Source: Zoroaster sp. YZ-2022 (taxonomy: Eukaryota; Echinodermata; Asteroidea; Forcipulatida; Zoroasteridae). Taken from it: DNA of 64,000 bases. The notes under the pieces are model-generated. The model was given only the letters and a program-made list of their open reading frames with translations, did not search any database and was not told the origin of the DNA. The DNA lies in NCBI GenBank assembly GCA_029582265.1, contig CM055816.1, positions 27,200,366 to 27,264,365 on the forward strand, in the 5' to 3' direction. Below, in pieces: positions 13,615 to 25,505 of this stretch; within the stretch, counting starts at the first letter, position 1; every line of letters begins with the position of its first letter. A program made the position numbers and the translations under genes.

Positions 13615-16526
13615 ATTCTAATGAAATATGCTAATTACATTCACGCATGCACTCAAGCACCACTAGTTGGGAAACTCAAAAGCGAGATCGTCACGCAACG
13701 CCTAGCGGGGGTTATAGCTTGCACTTAGCCATTGGTCTCCATTATAGTCACTGAATTTACCGTGCGCTAAATTGTAGTCGCAACCGTCTTTTCTTTTGAA
13801 ATTGTTTGATATATGAATATTAATCCTTTTTGCTAGCTTTGATTGCTATCAATCTAATTTGCTAAAAATACGTTTGTCTGAAACCAATTTCTGCAGTGTT
13901 TCCTCTCCAACCCCTTCCTCCCATCCCTTCCTCCCACCCCCTTCCAGCCCCCCCCCCACCACCACCAGAATTTTGTTTAATAAAACTTTTAAAAAATAAT
14001 AAAAAGTACCTGAAAATTTCTTCCAATAAGGTGACTTAATTTAAGCATACTGCTTCAGTATTTAATATAATAACAAAATCCTGACTTTAAGGATGGCACG
14101 CCTAAAGATTTAAAAACACCGTAAAATGTTCCTTTCATTTTGTTTTTGGAGATTACCATAACAGAATAATGCGCGGTTATTTTAGGAACGATAACTCAAG
14201 TTTTGAGACATAGAATGTCTTTGATTCACAACTCTTGATATTTCATCACAGCTGTCACATCTTCATGTCTTTATGTACTCGAGTACGTCTACGTAATTAT
14301 ATTTGTATGATCAAGGCATTAATATTTCAGAGTATTTTTGTACTTTTAGGCATGCCATCCTTATGTCAAATGAGTCTTACTGCTACAGGGCTACACGAGT
14401 CATAACCACTGCTACACAATACTAGAATTATGCAGACTATCCAGACATTATAGATTGTCAAGTACACTGAATGAGTAAAATGGGTGTCAATAACCATGAT
14501 GCTGTAAACATCAGTATTCTCCAGTCATAATCACTGCTACACAGTACTAGAATTCTGCAGACTCTCCAGACATTATAGATTGTCAAGTACACTGAATGAG
14601 TACTTATTGTACTGAGTAAAATGGGTGACGATAACCATGATGCTGTGAATATTTTATAATGACAATTTAGTTATTTCAAAATGACAGTACTTTTTGTATT
14701 GACATGAACATTTTGTTATGACTTTACAAACATGAAAATAAGATTCATAACTTTTCCAAGCATTGAAATCAGCTTTTAAATCTTTTCCAGGAATTAAACA
14801 ACCTTTTGTAACGTTTCTTTGACTTTCCTAGATTTCTATGTGCCTTGTCCCAAGTCCCTTACAATGACTTGCATTACTGTTAATTCCACACTGCCCTGAT
14901 TTATAAACGCAATTTAAGACATCTGTAAATTAAATAATTTTTTGGAAAATACATTCATACAATCCAGTTATTTTATGCTAAGCAACTCTAAGAAATAAGG
15001 AACAGTAATGAAAACATGAAACATTTTAAGCTTCAAAAAATTACATTCCAAAGAATTTTAAGAAACTAACATCAGCCCTTAAAAAACTAAAAACTGCTTA
15101 CTTTTTAAAGTTTCATGTTTCTCATTACAAAGATCTATTTCAAAGGCTAATTTCAAGGAAAAGGACAACAGGTTGAACAAATAAAAACAAAAATATATCA
15201 AATCTGAAAGCAAATTCAAGCAGTAAACCAGTCTGCTTAGTGGCCGTTTCAAATGTGACGGCCCTTCATGCACATTCATAATTATATTAATTTAGTATTA
15301 AATATTTCATACGTGTATGATCTCTTGTCAACCGAATCCTTCCATCCTATAGGTGTGATAGACCTTTAATTAATAAACCGCAGCCATCTTTGCTTTCCTG
15401 TACACAAGTCTATGAGAATCAGAATGAGGCATATGTACAACTGAACCAGTAGACAGGTTCCTTACAATGTGATGGCTTCAATCATAACGGTACCGCCTGT
15501 AGATAGGGAACGTGACTATGGTAGACGTGTGTGAGGAACACACAATACACAATGGGTATACTTATTATTCCATTGGGGCAAAACGATAATATAATACAGG
15601 GGTGAATCCTGGGTGTCGATAAAGGGGCGGAATTACATTGCCAAACAAGGGGCAAACAAGTAACGTATGATAAATTGATGTACAAACAGTGCAATTCACC
15701 ATTTTCATTGTCATGGAAGTAAATTTATACGCTAATTACGTGTTATCTTTATTCCCACCCTGAATCCACCTCTGTTATCGAATGAATAAAACTGATGAAA
15801 CAATAACAGCAATGAAGAGTGGGCTGTATACCTGTCCGAGTCATCGTATGTTGTCAGTGGGATAGTATAGGTTTTCCCGGCCAATTTAAGAAGCGCCGTT
15901 TTAATGATCCAATCAACTAGTGTTTCTTTTTTCTCTGCTGTGTTAAAATTTGTAAGCAATCATTATTTCATTCATATTATACTCAAATGCGTTTATTTAG
16001 TTCTATTTCGTTTTTTGGCATTCATGACTTCAATTGTGTCATCCTGAAATTTGATGTTTGGAATCTTTTGCGATTGATGCAATCAAATTAACAGTTATCT
16101 ATGCGCAAAGGATTTTGTGAAAATTTATTATCGCTTTCGTTGAATGGCCAATCAATTTCATCTTAAGGGTATTCAAACCTGACCTTGGCAAATTTCAGTG
16201 AGTTTTCCGATGATTTCTTCAGATGTGAGTTATGAAAGTCATTAAGGTCTATCTTTTTCGAAACTTCTTCTTCTGTGTCGCTACCCAATTTCTTGTAACA
16301 AAATCAACTGGTACTAAACAAACATCAGAGTATCCCTATGGGGTCATCTTGCATAACATAATTATTTGTTCCACTTTATTTCCACGTCAATCTCCCGTTC
16401 CCCGAAGTTTAACTTTCTTTCCTTTATTTTCCCCTTTCTTTTCTTTTCTTTTGCGTGTAATCTACTGTCGAGCTAGTAAGAATCTACTGTAAGAATCTGT
16501 CGTAAAATCTCATACCCCGGCCGTAT
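13615..16526. other. Gene-free block paralogous to about 55.1-58.87 kb
   Basis: From about 14,106 the sequence is collinear with 55,150 onward. The earlier part joins a fragment like 4,695-4,960 directly to one like 7,965-8,175, so about 3 kb found in block A is missing here. No convincing gene was found. Confidence 0.7.
14396..14640. repeat. 141-bp repeat, two units
   Basis: Two direct copies beginning AGTCATAACCACTGC or AGTCATAATCACTGC, the first shortened by about 16 bp. The paralogous site at 55,435-55,858 has three units. Confidence 0.85.
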
Positions 16527-16860
16527 AATTAATAATAATAATAAATAATAACTGGATTTATAGAGCGCCAAATTACTACAGGATACAAGGCGCTATAACA
16601 AGGAAAGGAAAAGGAACTAAGACAAAAGAAAGAAAGACAACCAGCTACGATTTGGTGAAAAGGTAGGTCTTCAGAGCCTTTTTGAAGGACAGAACACTGT
16701 TCGAATTTCTGATGGGGATGGGTAGGCTATTCCTTAAACGCGGGGGGGGGGAGGGGGGAGGGAGGGCGGCAATGGAAAAGGCCCTAGCCTGTTTACGTGA
16801 TTTGTGCAGTTTCACGATCAGAAGAACGAATGGAGTATGAATACTTCTTGGTTATGAGCA
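16527..16860 (-). mobile_element. LINE 3' end (L2/CR1-like), truncated
   Basis: On the minus strand, fragments such as AFSIAA, LWNSLPIPIRN and SFKKALKTYLF are seen with indels. These are typical of the C-terminal end of L2/CR1-type reverse transcriptase proteins. A 3' UTR with GCGCTCTATAAATCC and an (ATT)n-like tail at 16,527-16,545 follows. It is 5'-truncated and frameshifted, so inactive. Its paralogue is at 58,876-59,200, so the insertion predates the block duplication. Confidence 0.75.
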
Positions 16861-17236
16861 GCCGAAAATATACAAATAGGAATTAAAATATTAAATATCA
16901 AAAAACAAAAATGCATATCTATATAAACTTCTTTTCTTTGTATTAAATATTAAATGAAATACAACACCAAAAATAGACGAAATGACGGAATTCAATAAAC
17001 TTAGTGACACTTTCAATTGGAACGTACTTGTTTTTGCAATGGGTTGCTCAACTATGAATTTGAAGTTAATGATGATGGGAAATTTTCAGGTATTTAAAAT
17101 GAATGAAAAAGGGTTGAAATTGGCGGGAAAACTTCTATTATACTCCGCTGCTGGAGGAAGGGGAAAAAGTGCCTCTATTTTGTCCGCCATGTCCGAATTT
17201 TGCTAAGAATTGTTTTAAAGAAGCAATATAAAGTAA

Positions 17237-17489
17237 GTAAAACTTGTAGCTTTGCATGGTGAGGAGGATAAGTAAGACTGATTGCGGTGACACCATGTGA
17301 AATTCTCTATTGAGTAGTAATTAGTTCTGAACTTGAACCTCCAGTTGTTTTATAGAACTAATTACTACTCAATAGAGAATTTCACATGGTGTCACCGCAA
17401 TCAGTCTTATTTATCCTCCTCACCATGCAAAGCTACAAGTTTTACCTACTCAATAGAGAATTTCACATGGTGTCACCGCAATCAGTCTT
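17237..17489. mobile_element. Foldback (MITE-like) element
   Basis: An inverted repeat with arms of about 90 bp: GTAAAACTTGTAGCTTTGC at 17,237 and its complement ending at 17,445, with a loop of about 30 bp near 17,335-17,360. An extra right-arm segment follows to 17,489. The arms contain GGTGACACCATGTGAAATTC, a motif also found at 3,740, 12,180, 49,566, 52,318 and 59,529-60,357. That makes it a dispersed foldback family. No transposase is present. Confidence 0.8.
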
Positions 17490-19950
17490 ACTTAATATAA
17501 AGCAGGCTACCAGTTAGGTACACACATTTTGTATGAAAGGTTGGTTGGTAACCAAAGAAGGCTGCTAAGCAAATGTTTCAGGTAAGCAATAAGAAGAATA
17601 AGCATAAGAATTCTAACCCTTTGTTGTTTATCAGCATGATTGAGTCCAGTCAATATGAAGAATTCCCATAAGGAACATCATGTAGGCATTTATAGGCAAG
17701 GGGTAGGAAATTCATCACAGTACAAATAATTATTGTGTGTCACCCGCCTTCGCAGACAAAAAACAATTCAATGTTCAAAATGGTTTTTGTTCAAAACTTA
17801 AAACTAACAATATCTCTTGGTTTGTTTCAATACTGTCAGCAGTTTTAAACTTCCATTGGTAATATGCAGTTGAATAAGCCGAAGTAACTAACTCATACAA
17901 TAAATGTATACTCAAATAAAGACCTGTACAAAGAACATTGGGACAAAAACCTTGTTATACATGTACGTCATCCCCTTAAATGACATCTGAACTGAAGAGG
18001 GCGCTCTTACATAAAGGCAGAATATCATCTGAGTAACTGTCTTATCACTGTCCTATCAACTGGAGTCATTGACACCAACCACAGTCTGGGCTGTGTGTGC
18101 TCTGTATATAGCTGGCAAACATAAGCAATTATATAAATGAAATACAAACAATTAAAAAGTGTTAAGGGCAGCCCCTGTTTATAACAGGAAATTAATATCT
18201 AATTAATCACCGATTGCTAGCTGTCTATAGCTGGTATAGTTTCCCGGCATAGTGACAGAGATGTGCACCTTGGTCCAAGATCGATTTGGAGGATGATTTT
18301 GTTTCATTGTTTGTGGAGGGTTTTTTCTTCACTTTGTTATTATAAAAGTAAGTCAGAGTTAATACTGGTTGGAGTAACAGTAATAATAAAAATCTGTTTT
18401 GCATAACTTATAGGCGATTGTATCTGGTCTGGAAAACAAATCTCAAACAGGTACCACACTGGGGTGGGGGAACCATCTTGTCATCACCATCAAAATAAAT
18501 ATGTGCGTTATTACGTGTACCATTTTCACAGAGTGTCCCCCCATGTTTACTGAGGCTACGCCTACCCCTTGTTTGCCTCCCTACCTGGATCCGGGTACTG
18601 TTTTACAGAGAGAGATAGTGATAACTGATGAAACAATGACGACGATAGAGGGCGGGCTTTCTCCTGGATCACCGTCATCTCGTCTCAACCTATTCTCGGG
18701 GCAAATATTTGTTAAAACGTAACTTACAAGGAGTGTGGACGAAGTAGGCGGAGTTCCATTGCATTGTACATTTATATTTTGAGGAATATGCAAATCTAGG
18801 TATTTGTTGAGCACTAGACAAATGTTTTTTTTTTTTTTTTTTTTTTTGGGGGGTGGGGGGGTGGGGGGGTGGGGGCTATCCCCTCCGATAAATCGCAGGG
18901 CCTGCATAGGACCATAATTATGCTCGCCACCCCGCAAGCGTTTATGGGGTCCAACACTAGTTTTAACACTGCTGGTTCCAAATTGGGGCACGAAAGATAT
19001 AATGATCAGACCATGTAGAAACACATTGAAACCATAGGAAGGCGCTTTTAGAATGAGTAAGTGTAAAAGAGATCACCCACTCTAAACAGCGCCCTCTATT
19101 GGTGTCAGTCATCGTCAATTATGGGGCGAGTTGTCTTTGTTATCTCGGAATGCACAGATGCGGAGGAGGGGAGGGGAGGGTGTAACCCTTGGATATTTAT
19201 TGGGTTATTGGCATTTGATCCCCTCCCCGCCCCACCCCGCCCCGCCCCGCCCCGCCCCGCCCCGCCCCGCCCCGCCCCTTATCTAACTCTACCCCTTCCC
19301 ACCCCTCCACCTCACCCCTTATCCTACTCCCCTTTCCCCTCCCTTCCTCCCCCACCCATATCCAACGCCTCTCCCTCTCCAACATCAAGTGGAACATTTA
19401 GTGCAAAATTATTCTGGTGCACTAAATTTTCAGCTTAAAACTGGAAATGAAAAGGATTCTATAAAAAACAGTGTCCCTTTGTAATGTTATGTTAGATGTC
19501 CCTTCAATAATGTCAGAGAGAGGTTTAGTTATCTACAGTCGATCTGTAAACCCTCTGTCGCCGTTTGTCCTCATCTGTCAGGTCACGTGGTCAAGTTTAG
19601 AAGACTTCGTTTATACACAAATTCAGAAATGAAAGAAAACATTTGTATTCGGTTCCTATCACTCAGTTTATTGCACTTGATTGAACCAGGTTTTTCAACA
19701 GTATTACTGATTTTAATTGAGGCTATCCAATATTTTCGACATTTGAGTACTCGCTCAGTGTACCCCTAAATGATGCGTTGATTGTTGTTCAAGATTTTCA
19801 AGAAAACACTAAATATATATTCCCCATTCTCCTTTGAAAATGTCTTAAATTGAGGATGGCCTCTTACAGCTAATTAATAACATCAATGCGTTATGTACAG
19901 GCAATTTTCTTTTAATTACAACAATCGTTCTCAAAGATTGATATTCCATG
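17490..19950. other. Gene-free block paralogous to about 60.36-64 kb
   Basis: Collinear with the right end of the window apart from insertions in the other copy (60,643-60,907; 61,051-61,358; 62,347-63,291). It contains a poly-T and G-rich stretch (18,826-18,874). Reading frames here are either low complexity or not conserved between paralogues. Confidence 0.7.
19226..19277. repeat. CCCGC/CCCCG tandem tract
   Basis: About nine CCCCG units, followed by a C/T-rich tract to about 19,380. The paralogue near 63,513-63,540 has only a few units. The proline/arginine-rich reading frames across it are artefacts. Confidence 0.9.
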
Positions 19951-20571
19951 CTCAAACTGATTTTACCTGGAAAATATATTTCAATTTTGAATTGCTGTTT
20001 TAGTTAGGTAATCAAAATAAGGAATTAAAAAATAGCTATATAAAACTAAAATGAATTTATAACATTACGTCATCAATTCATAATTATTTATAATAGTTTC
20101 TCATTTAAAATGACATTTTTAACTTCAGTGACCAACACCGCTTGAGCCTGGAATATATTGATATATTTAATTACTTTAATTATAAAATTAAGTAAATTGT
20201 AAACAAATCAAATCCATTGTCAACAAGGACAGCTTAAATTCTGCAGACTACTTATGTTTTGTTTCCCCGTATGTACACTCACGTGAATCAGAGAACAAAA
20301 GAGATGTCGAAAACACATCAATTGACGGGTGCTTCGCCAAGGATATTTCAAAGTCCGCAGAATTCAACAGATTGTAATTGTTGACAAGAGACTAGGGTAT
20401 ATGTATATTCTACAAATACATTCAAATATTCATTTAAAAGATTTCAATAAAGATTTCTAAGAAAGAGATATGCTTAAACAGTTTCACAACATTTTGCCCG
20501 AGTCACTGGCTAACAATTACTGGCTAATGGAATGTAAATGAATTTTTGTTATTACTATTATTTTGTTTTTG

Positions 20572-20649
<78 letters not shown>

Positions 20650-22900
20650 GTACTTTTGGATTTTTTTTTTTTTTTTTTTTAATATTTTTTTTAGTATTTA
20701 TTATTATTAATTGTTAATAAGACCATGTAATAAATAATAAACTAGTGATAGTCCTTTCAAATCGAAAAATCAGGTCGGGTTGATTAATTGTATTTATATA
20801 TTTATTTTCACCACATACAGCTACAACGCTGCTGCTTTCATTGTAATCTCGTTTGGGGAAAGATTACCGGCTGAACTGGGATTATTTTACCGTTCATGTC
20901 CATTGTGAATATATGCAGGGAGGGAGATGTGATTGGAACTACCGTAACCATATTTATTTCATTATTTAACTAATCATTGGATATAAATAAGTAAAACCCA
21001 CTAAACAAAGCTAAACACACCATTCATAATGATTTAGACCCGTAGACTAGTTTGAAAATAACGGATGGGATGGCATTATAGAGATTGTGTACAACACTAT
21101 TGGTAATATGTCTATAAATGCATCCATACTTTATAGGAATGAAGAGATATTTATACAATAAAATAAATGTGAACGTTTCAGTTTATTCTCGTCGTTAACG
21201 AGAAAATAGTGAATATGTTATCCGATTTATTTGCATGTATTCAAATGTAGAAAATGGATCCATTCTAAATTTGTAATACATTTCTCACGTTTTACAGAAT
21301 CTCAGAGGAATAATTTCTCTAGATGTTTGGTACGAGCAAATAACTTCATATTATAAAGTAAGTTTTTAGATTATAATTTAGTAATCGTGTAATCGGGTGA
21401 TATCAAAGGTGTACACTAACATTGCACATTTTTTTTCCAAATGGAACCCACTACACATTTGACGCAACTACACAATGATGTTACCAAGTATCCTTAGGTT
21501 AAACACCAGAGCAAGTGCAACATGTCTGGGACGGGAGGGGGTCATTCTCAAATACAGATCCCTAGTCTACTGGCCAGTGTTTACGATACTAATATGATTA
21601 CCGTTTTATATTGTGTCATTTTCAGTGCAGTGCATACATTTATAATTACAATTACATTCAACCAAACTTTAAACACCAAATATATTTTTCTATCTGACCA
21701 AACAAAAATTTGCACAACTTTTCCAGCGGCCAAGAAAAGCCAGTGTGAAATTTTACGAAAAACAAAAGGAATTCTTTTGTAATCGCTGAAAGGTCGAAGC
21801 CTTTTTCATGATTCCTAGCTTTGAAAACTTCATTAAGTAAACTAACAAGACAAATATCTCAAGTTCATTCAGTGTTATGTATTTCTGATGATATAATGTA
21901 CCGTGGCAAACATAAAATGCTTTCAATTCAGTCAAGATAACTTCATATTTAAACTTCTATCTTAATGTCCAAAGTGATGAGAACATTAGTAATTTTTTTA
22001 AATATACATGTTCCAAATGATTCGGTATTTTACCGGCAAGTCTGTTCAGTTATATTTTCCTATTTAGTAAGAAATGTATCAACCTTATTGTTAGTGACAT
22101 TGTAAAACCACTGACATTGTAAAAAGCACTGTTAAACAGTCTATCGTAGATGTCATTATTTTGAAGAGCAATGAATCCAGCTGCATCATCAATGCATTCA
22201 TTCACTTAATTTCTCGTTATCCATATCCACTCTTTATCAATTATATAGCGTTGACCAAGGCTGTTATCGTACGGTATCTCCATCCCGTACCGATTTCTGG
22301 CCAGAGAAATTCAGCATACACTGTGCATTTCATTTCCATATTATGTACATAACACACATACATTGTACAGGACACGTACATGTACATCTATCCAACGAGT
22401 GGTCATTGTCTGTATTTACATAATTATACATGTACATACAGTGTGTATACATATGGATTCATGCACTGTGGGGCAAAATTACGCGACCAAACCGTTCAGA
22501 TGCGACTTGGTCAAGGCTATCAATTATATTGTTAATCTCAAGAGATTTAATTTTCCGAAATGGTGAAACAGTTTGTTGAGTCGTTATTTTTTGGTTAAAT
22601 ATTAAAAATAAATAAATAAACTGAGCTAGCTTTCAATATGAGGTTTTCAAAACTAAGACCAAAATATTAAGTGTTTCCATTTATAATTATAAAAAGTAAG
22701 GTGGGTATAAATGGATACCCTTTTCAGCTCCTGTTATTATTATTATTATTTATAATCAAATAATTAGGGCAAAAAAAACACCTTTTTTTGCCTAAACACA
22801 AAATATAAGGCCTATAATAACATATGTTTTATTTATTTATAATTATTTATAAATAAATGATAAAGGTATAGGCGTGATGTGTTTGGTAATTGCGGGTAAA
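19951..22900. other. AT-rich unique region without recognisable gene
   Basis: No gene, RNA or transposon was recognised. It holds a (TA)n run at about 20,576-20,641 followed by poly-T, and a TACATGTACA-rich stretch near 22,375-22,440. Minus-strand AATAAA signals at 22,828-22,837 could serve the gene at 22,998-24,068. Confidence 0.6.
20576..20641. repeat. (TA)n microsatellite
   Basis: About 33 TA units followed by T-rich sequence. Confidence 0.95.
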
Positions 22901-22997
22901 CGGGAAACACATATATTTATGTTTTTGACTGCCAAATAAAGCTACTATTTTATATTCTGTTTTTCCAGTATGTTTCCAGTAGTGTTAATTGGTGTAC

Positions 22998-24068
22998 TTA
23001 CATGTCTGTTTCACGCATTTTCATGCTGGATGTTTTGCGAGGATTCCAGTTGTTATTCCAGTTAAACCACACAATGCCTTTGGTACTCTGATACTGCCCA
23101 TCTGGGTAATAACGACCATTTAAGTGACAGAGGTGACAGCTATTAAACCACCAGGCTCCTTCATATTTTTGTGCACAATTCTCCCCTGACGCATCATTGT
23201 CATTATCCTTTGTTGTGAAGTGCCTTCCCTTGTGCCGCCCAAGAGCGTCACCAGCAGTGCTGCTCACATCGTATTCGCCATAATTCAGTGTGTAATTTTC
23301 ACCAGTGATTTGGAAATCCGTGTATTTCGCGAATGCCGTATCGTCAATCCAATCTGTTTGATCTATGCGGAGGTCCCATGTCCCGTGTGATTTATCATAT
23401 GTCAGACTCACCAAGTTATCATTCCCTAACCAATGCTCCCCGCTTAGATCACCGAAGCCAGATTTATGCTCACTCCAGTTACGATAAAAGTCAATTTTGC
23501 CGTCCTGTCTGCGCTGAAACACAATCCATCCGCCGCCATCAATGTCCATGTCACAATATACTTGGAGACCACGGCAGAATCCGTCTGGGTAGATCTTGTA
23601 GACACCACTTGTGCGGTAACCTGCCTCCATTAGCCCTTTACAACTTCTGAAGCGATCAATCCCAGGCAATGAGAAGAGAGGTGTATTTTCATTTTCATCG
23701 AAGTACACACTCTCTTGATCTTCAACAAATGATTCAGGATACTCAGCCCTTGTGGAGTTGTTTAACTCACACAGTTTATTGCATTTATAGAAGTTAAATG
23801 ACTTACAGTTCTTATCCATGTTACAGTCTCGTCCGCATATGACGTAATAGGGTACAGTTTTCTTGGCATACGTAAAGTTTTTGAGTGCTTGGTTATCTGC
23901 AGGGAGATGTTCGTTTGCAAGCCCACCACATTGACTTCCCAAGCTTACCGATTGTGATATCAGTGGTATTATAAACACGAACATCATTTTGAAATGGAGT
24001 ACGCACATCAAGAGTACTTGCTGCGTCATCTTCAATGTATTGTTTGTATATGGGTGAAAACGTTTCAA
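22998..24068 (-). CDS. Secreted PAN/apple plus fibrinogen-like domain protein
   Basis: A 356-residue protein in a single exon, the only convincing intact gene here. The N-terminus is a signal peptide: the hydrophobic core is about residues 18-40 and cleavage is likely near SLG-SQC, residues 43-47. Residues 47-124 form a PAN/apple-like module (C47, C78, C82, C88, C96, C100; CKSFNF; YFD). Residues 139-352 are a fibrinogen C-terminal domain: SGVYKIYPDG, CDMDIDGGGWIVFQRR, YRNWSEHKSGFG, the Ca2+-site residues D288, D290 and D292, and CHLCHLNGRYY. C143/C172 and C298/C311 match the two conserved disulfides. N-glycosylation sequons occur at N64, N104, N197 and N258. Such proteins are typically secreted, calcium-dependent lectins (ficolin/FREP-like) of innate recognition; the ligand here is unknown. 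Met1 or Met14 may be the start, and Met14 gives the tighter signal peptide. The stop lies inside GTAAGTAC (22,994-23,001), a donor-like sequence, but the domain is already complete. Confidence 0.9.
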   Translation of the reverse strand: MKRFHPYTNNTLKMTQQVLLMCVLHFKMMFVFIIPLISQSVSLGSQCGGLANEHLPADNQALKNFTYAKKTVPYYVICGRDCNMDKNCKSFNFYKCNKLCELNNSTRAEYPESFVEDQESVYFDENENTPLFSLPGIDRFRSCKGLMEAGYRTSGVYKIYPDGFCRGLQVYCDMDIDGGGWIVFQRRQDGKIDFYRNWSEHKSGFGDLSGEHWLGNDNLVSLTYDKSHGTWDLRIDQTDWIDDTAFAKYTDFQITGENYTLNYGEYDVSSTAGDALGRHKGRHFTTKDNDNDASGENCAQKYEGAWWFNSCHLCHLNGRYYPDGQYQSTKGIVWFNWNNNWNPRKTSSMKMRETDM

Positions 24069-24214
24069 TGTAAATCCAATTAAATAAGTAGAACTATCAG
24101 TTTTTATTCAATCAAGTATTTCGGTATCATCGGTCGACCAACTGTTTGATTGAAACACGACTATACTGCACACGGCGCAATGTAGAAATGTAACACAGCA
24201 TCGACCGATGAGTG

Positions 24215-24267
24215 TTTATATTGCATGTTTGTGATCCAAAGGATTGCATGCGTAAAGCACTGATTGG
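24215..24267 (-). promoter_or_regulatory. Probable core promoter of the fibrinogen-like gene
   Basis: On the minus strand a CCAAT box (24,267-24,263) lies about 43 bp upstream of TATAAA (24,220-24,215). Transcription would begin near 24,190, giving a 5' UTR of about 120 nt before the ATG at 24,068. This is inferred from motif spacing only. Confidence 0.5.
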
Positions 24268-25074
24268 TCAAAGTGAAGTCACTGATGAAAGTTGATTTAC
24301 ATGTATCACCTGATTGGTTGACAGAAACTTGATAAGGCTCAGCTTTATCTGTTTTTTGGTTTCCTCAAAAAGATAAAATTATTCACTAATAGACAGTCCC
24401 AACCTGAATTGTTTTAATGTTTCGAGGAAACAAAATACAAATTTTGTCTTTATGAATTAATGCCTATATATATGAATTTGTTTAGCACATAAAATGTTTG
24501 GATGAGTGATTTTACCGAAATATTTATGAAATAAATTAAATGGCCTAGTCCCGGCCTCCCCACTGCAGCTAACACAATTCAACAACAGTATCAGTCTATC
24601 GCCTAATTTGCATATCCAATATTTTTGTGTATTGAAACCGTCCCCTCCCAAGGGCGAGAGACCAGTGAGTACGAGGTATACATAAACTACAGGAACATCT
24701 TGGGGACGATGTTGTCGTTCATCATACTGAACACTATTCAGCTCAACTTTCACGTACGTGGCCAATTCAAAACTTAATATTTACTATGACATTATTTATG
24801 TGTTCGAGCTACGGCGCGAACACCTCTTGATATTGTTCGTTTTTTTTTTTAGGTGTTTGGGTTGGTGCCCAAACACCTCTTGATATTGTTCGGGTTTTTT
24901 TCTTCTTCTTCTTCTTCTTCTTCTTAATAAGAATTATCCAGAGACAAAAACATAGTTGCAGAGTTCACAGAACCTTAAAACTTCACACATATTTAGACCT
25001 TAACATGTCTTTTTATGTCAAATTGTGACGTCATAGTGAGATCATCAGATATCGAATTACACTAAATCAAACTT

Positions 25075-25375
25075 TAATATTTTCAAAAAATCATATCTCA
25101 TGAACCACAAACGATATTTCACAGTCTTTGCACCATGTTATAGATCTTTAATTATGTGATTTTTCGTACACAGACGTGACCCCAATCCGACCTCTCCTTC
25201 CGGTCGAAACCGGAAGTTGAAAATTTATAAAGATTTCAAAAAATCATATCTCATGAACCACAGAAAATATTTTCACAATCTTTGCATCATCTTAAAGACG
25301 TTGAACTATGTCACATTCCTTACACAGACATGACCCCGATTTGACCTCTCACTTCCGGTCGAAAACAGAAGTTTA
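25075..25375. repeat. Tandem pair of about 150-bp repeats
   Basis: Two diverged direct copies, each with TTTCAAAAAATCATATCTCA, then ACACAGACRTGACCCC and ACTTCCGGTCGAAA-type sequence. Related phrases (AACCAGAAGTTAATGTATTC, CATATCTCCTGAAGTAACTC) recur at 30,030-30,240, near the other end of the candidate element. Confidence 0.75.
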
Positions 25376-25505
25376 AACGAACAACTATTCAGAAGCACAG
25401 CCATACTGACGTTCTCTTACACACAGACATATCGGCCTATAGTGTGTGTATATGCATTATATAATTAGAATAGAATAGTTCGAGTTTACGAAGACCGCGC
25501 AGGTC

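Noticed and set aside
16982..17206. 74-residue plus-strand frame
   Set aside because: The paralogue at about 59,318-59,500 has indels that break it, and no domain is recognisable.
18581..19024. 147-residue minus-strand frame with a polyPro/polyLys stretch
   Set aside because: It crosses a poly-T/G-rich tract and is not conserved in frame in the paralogue at about 62 kb.
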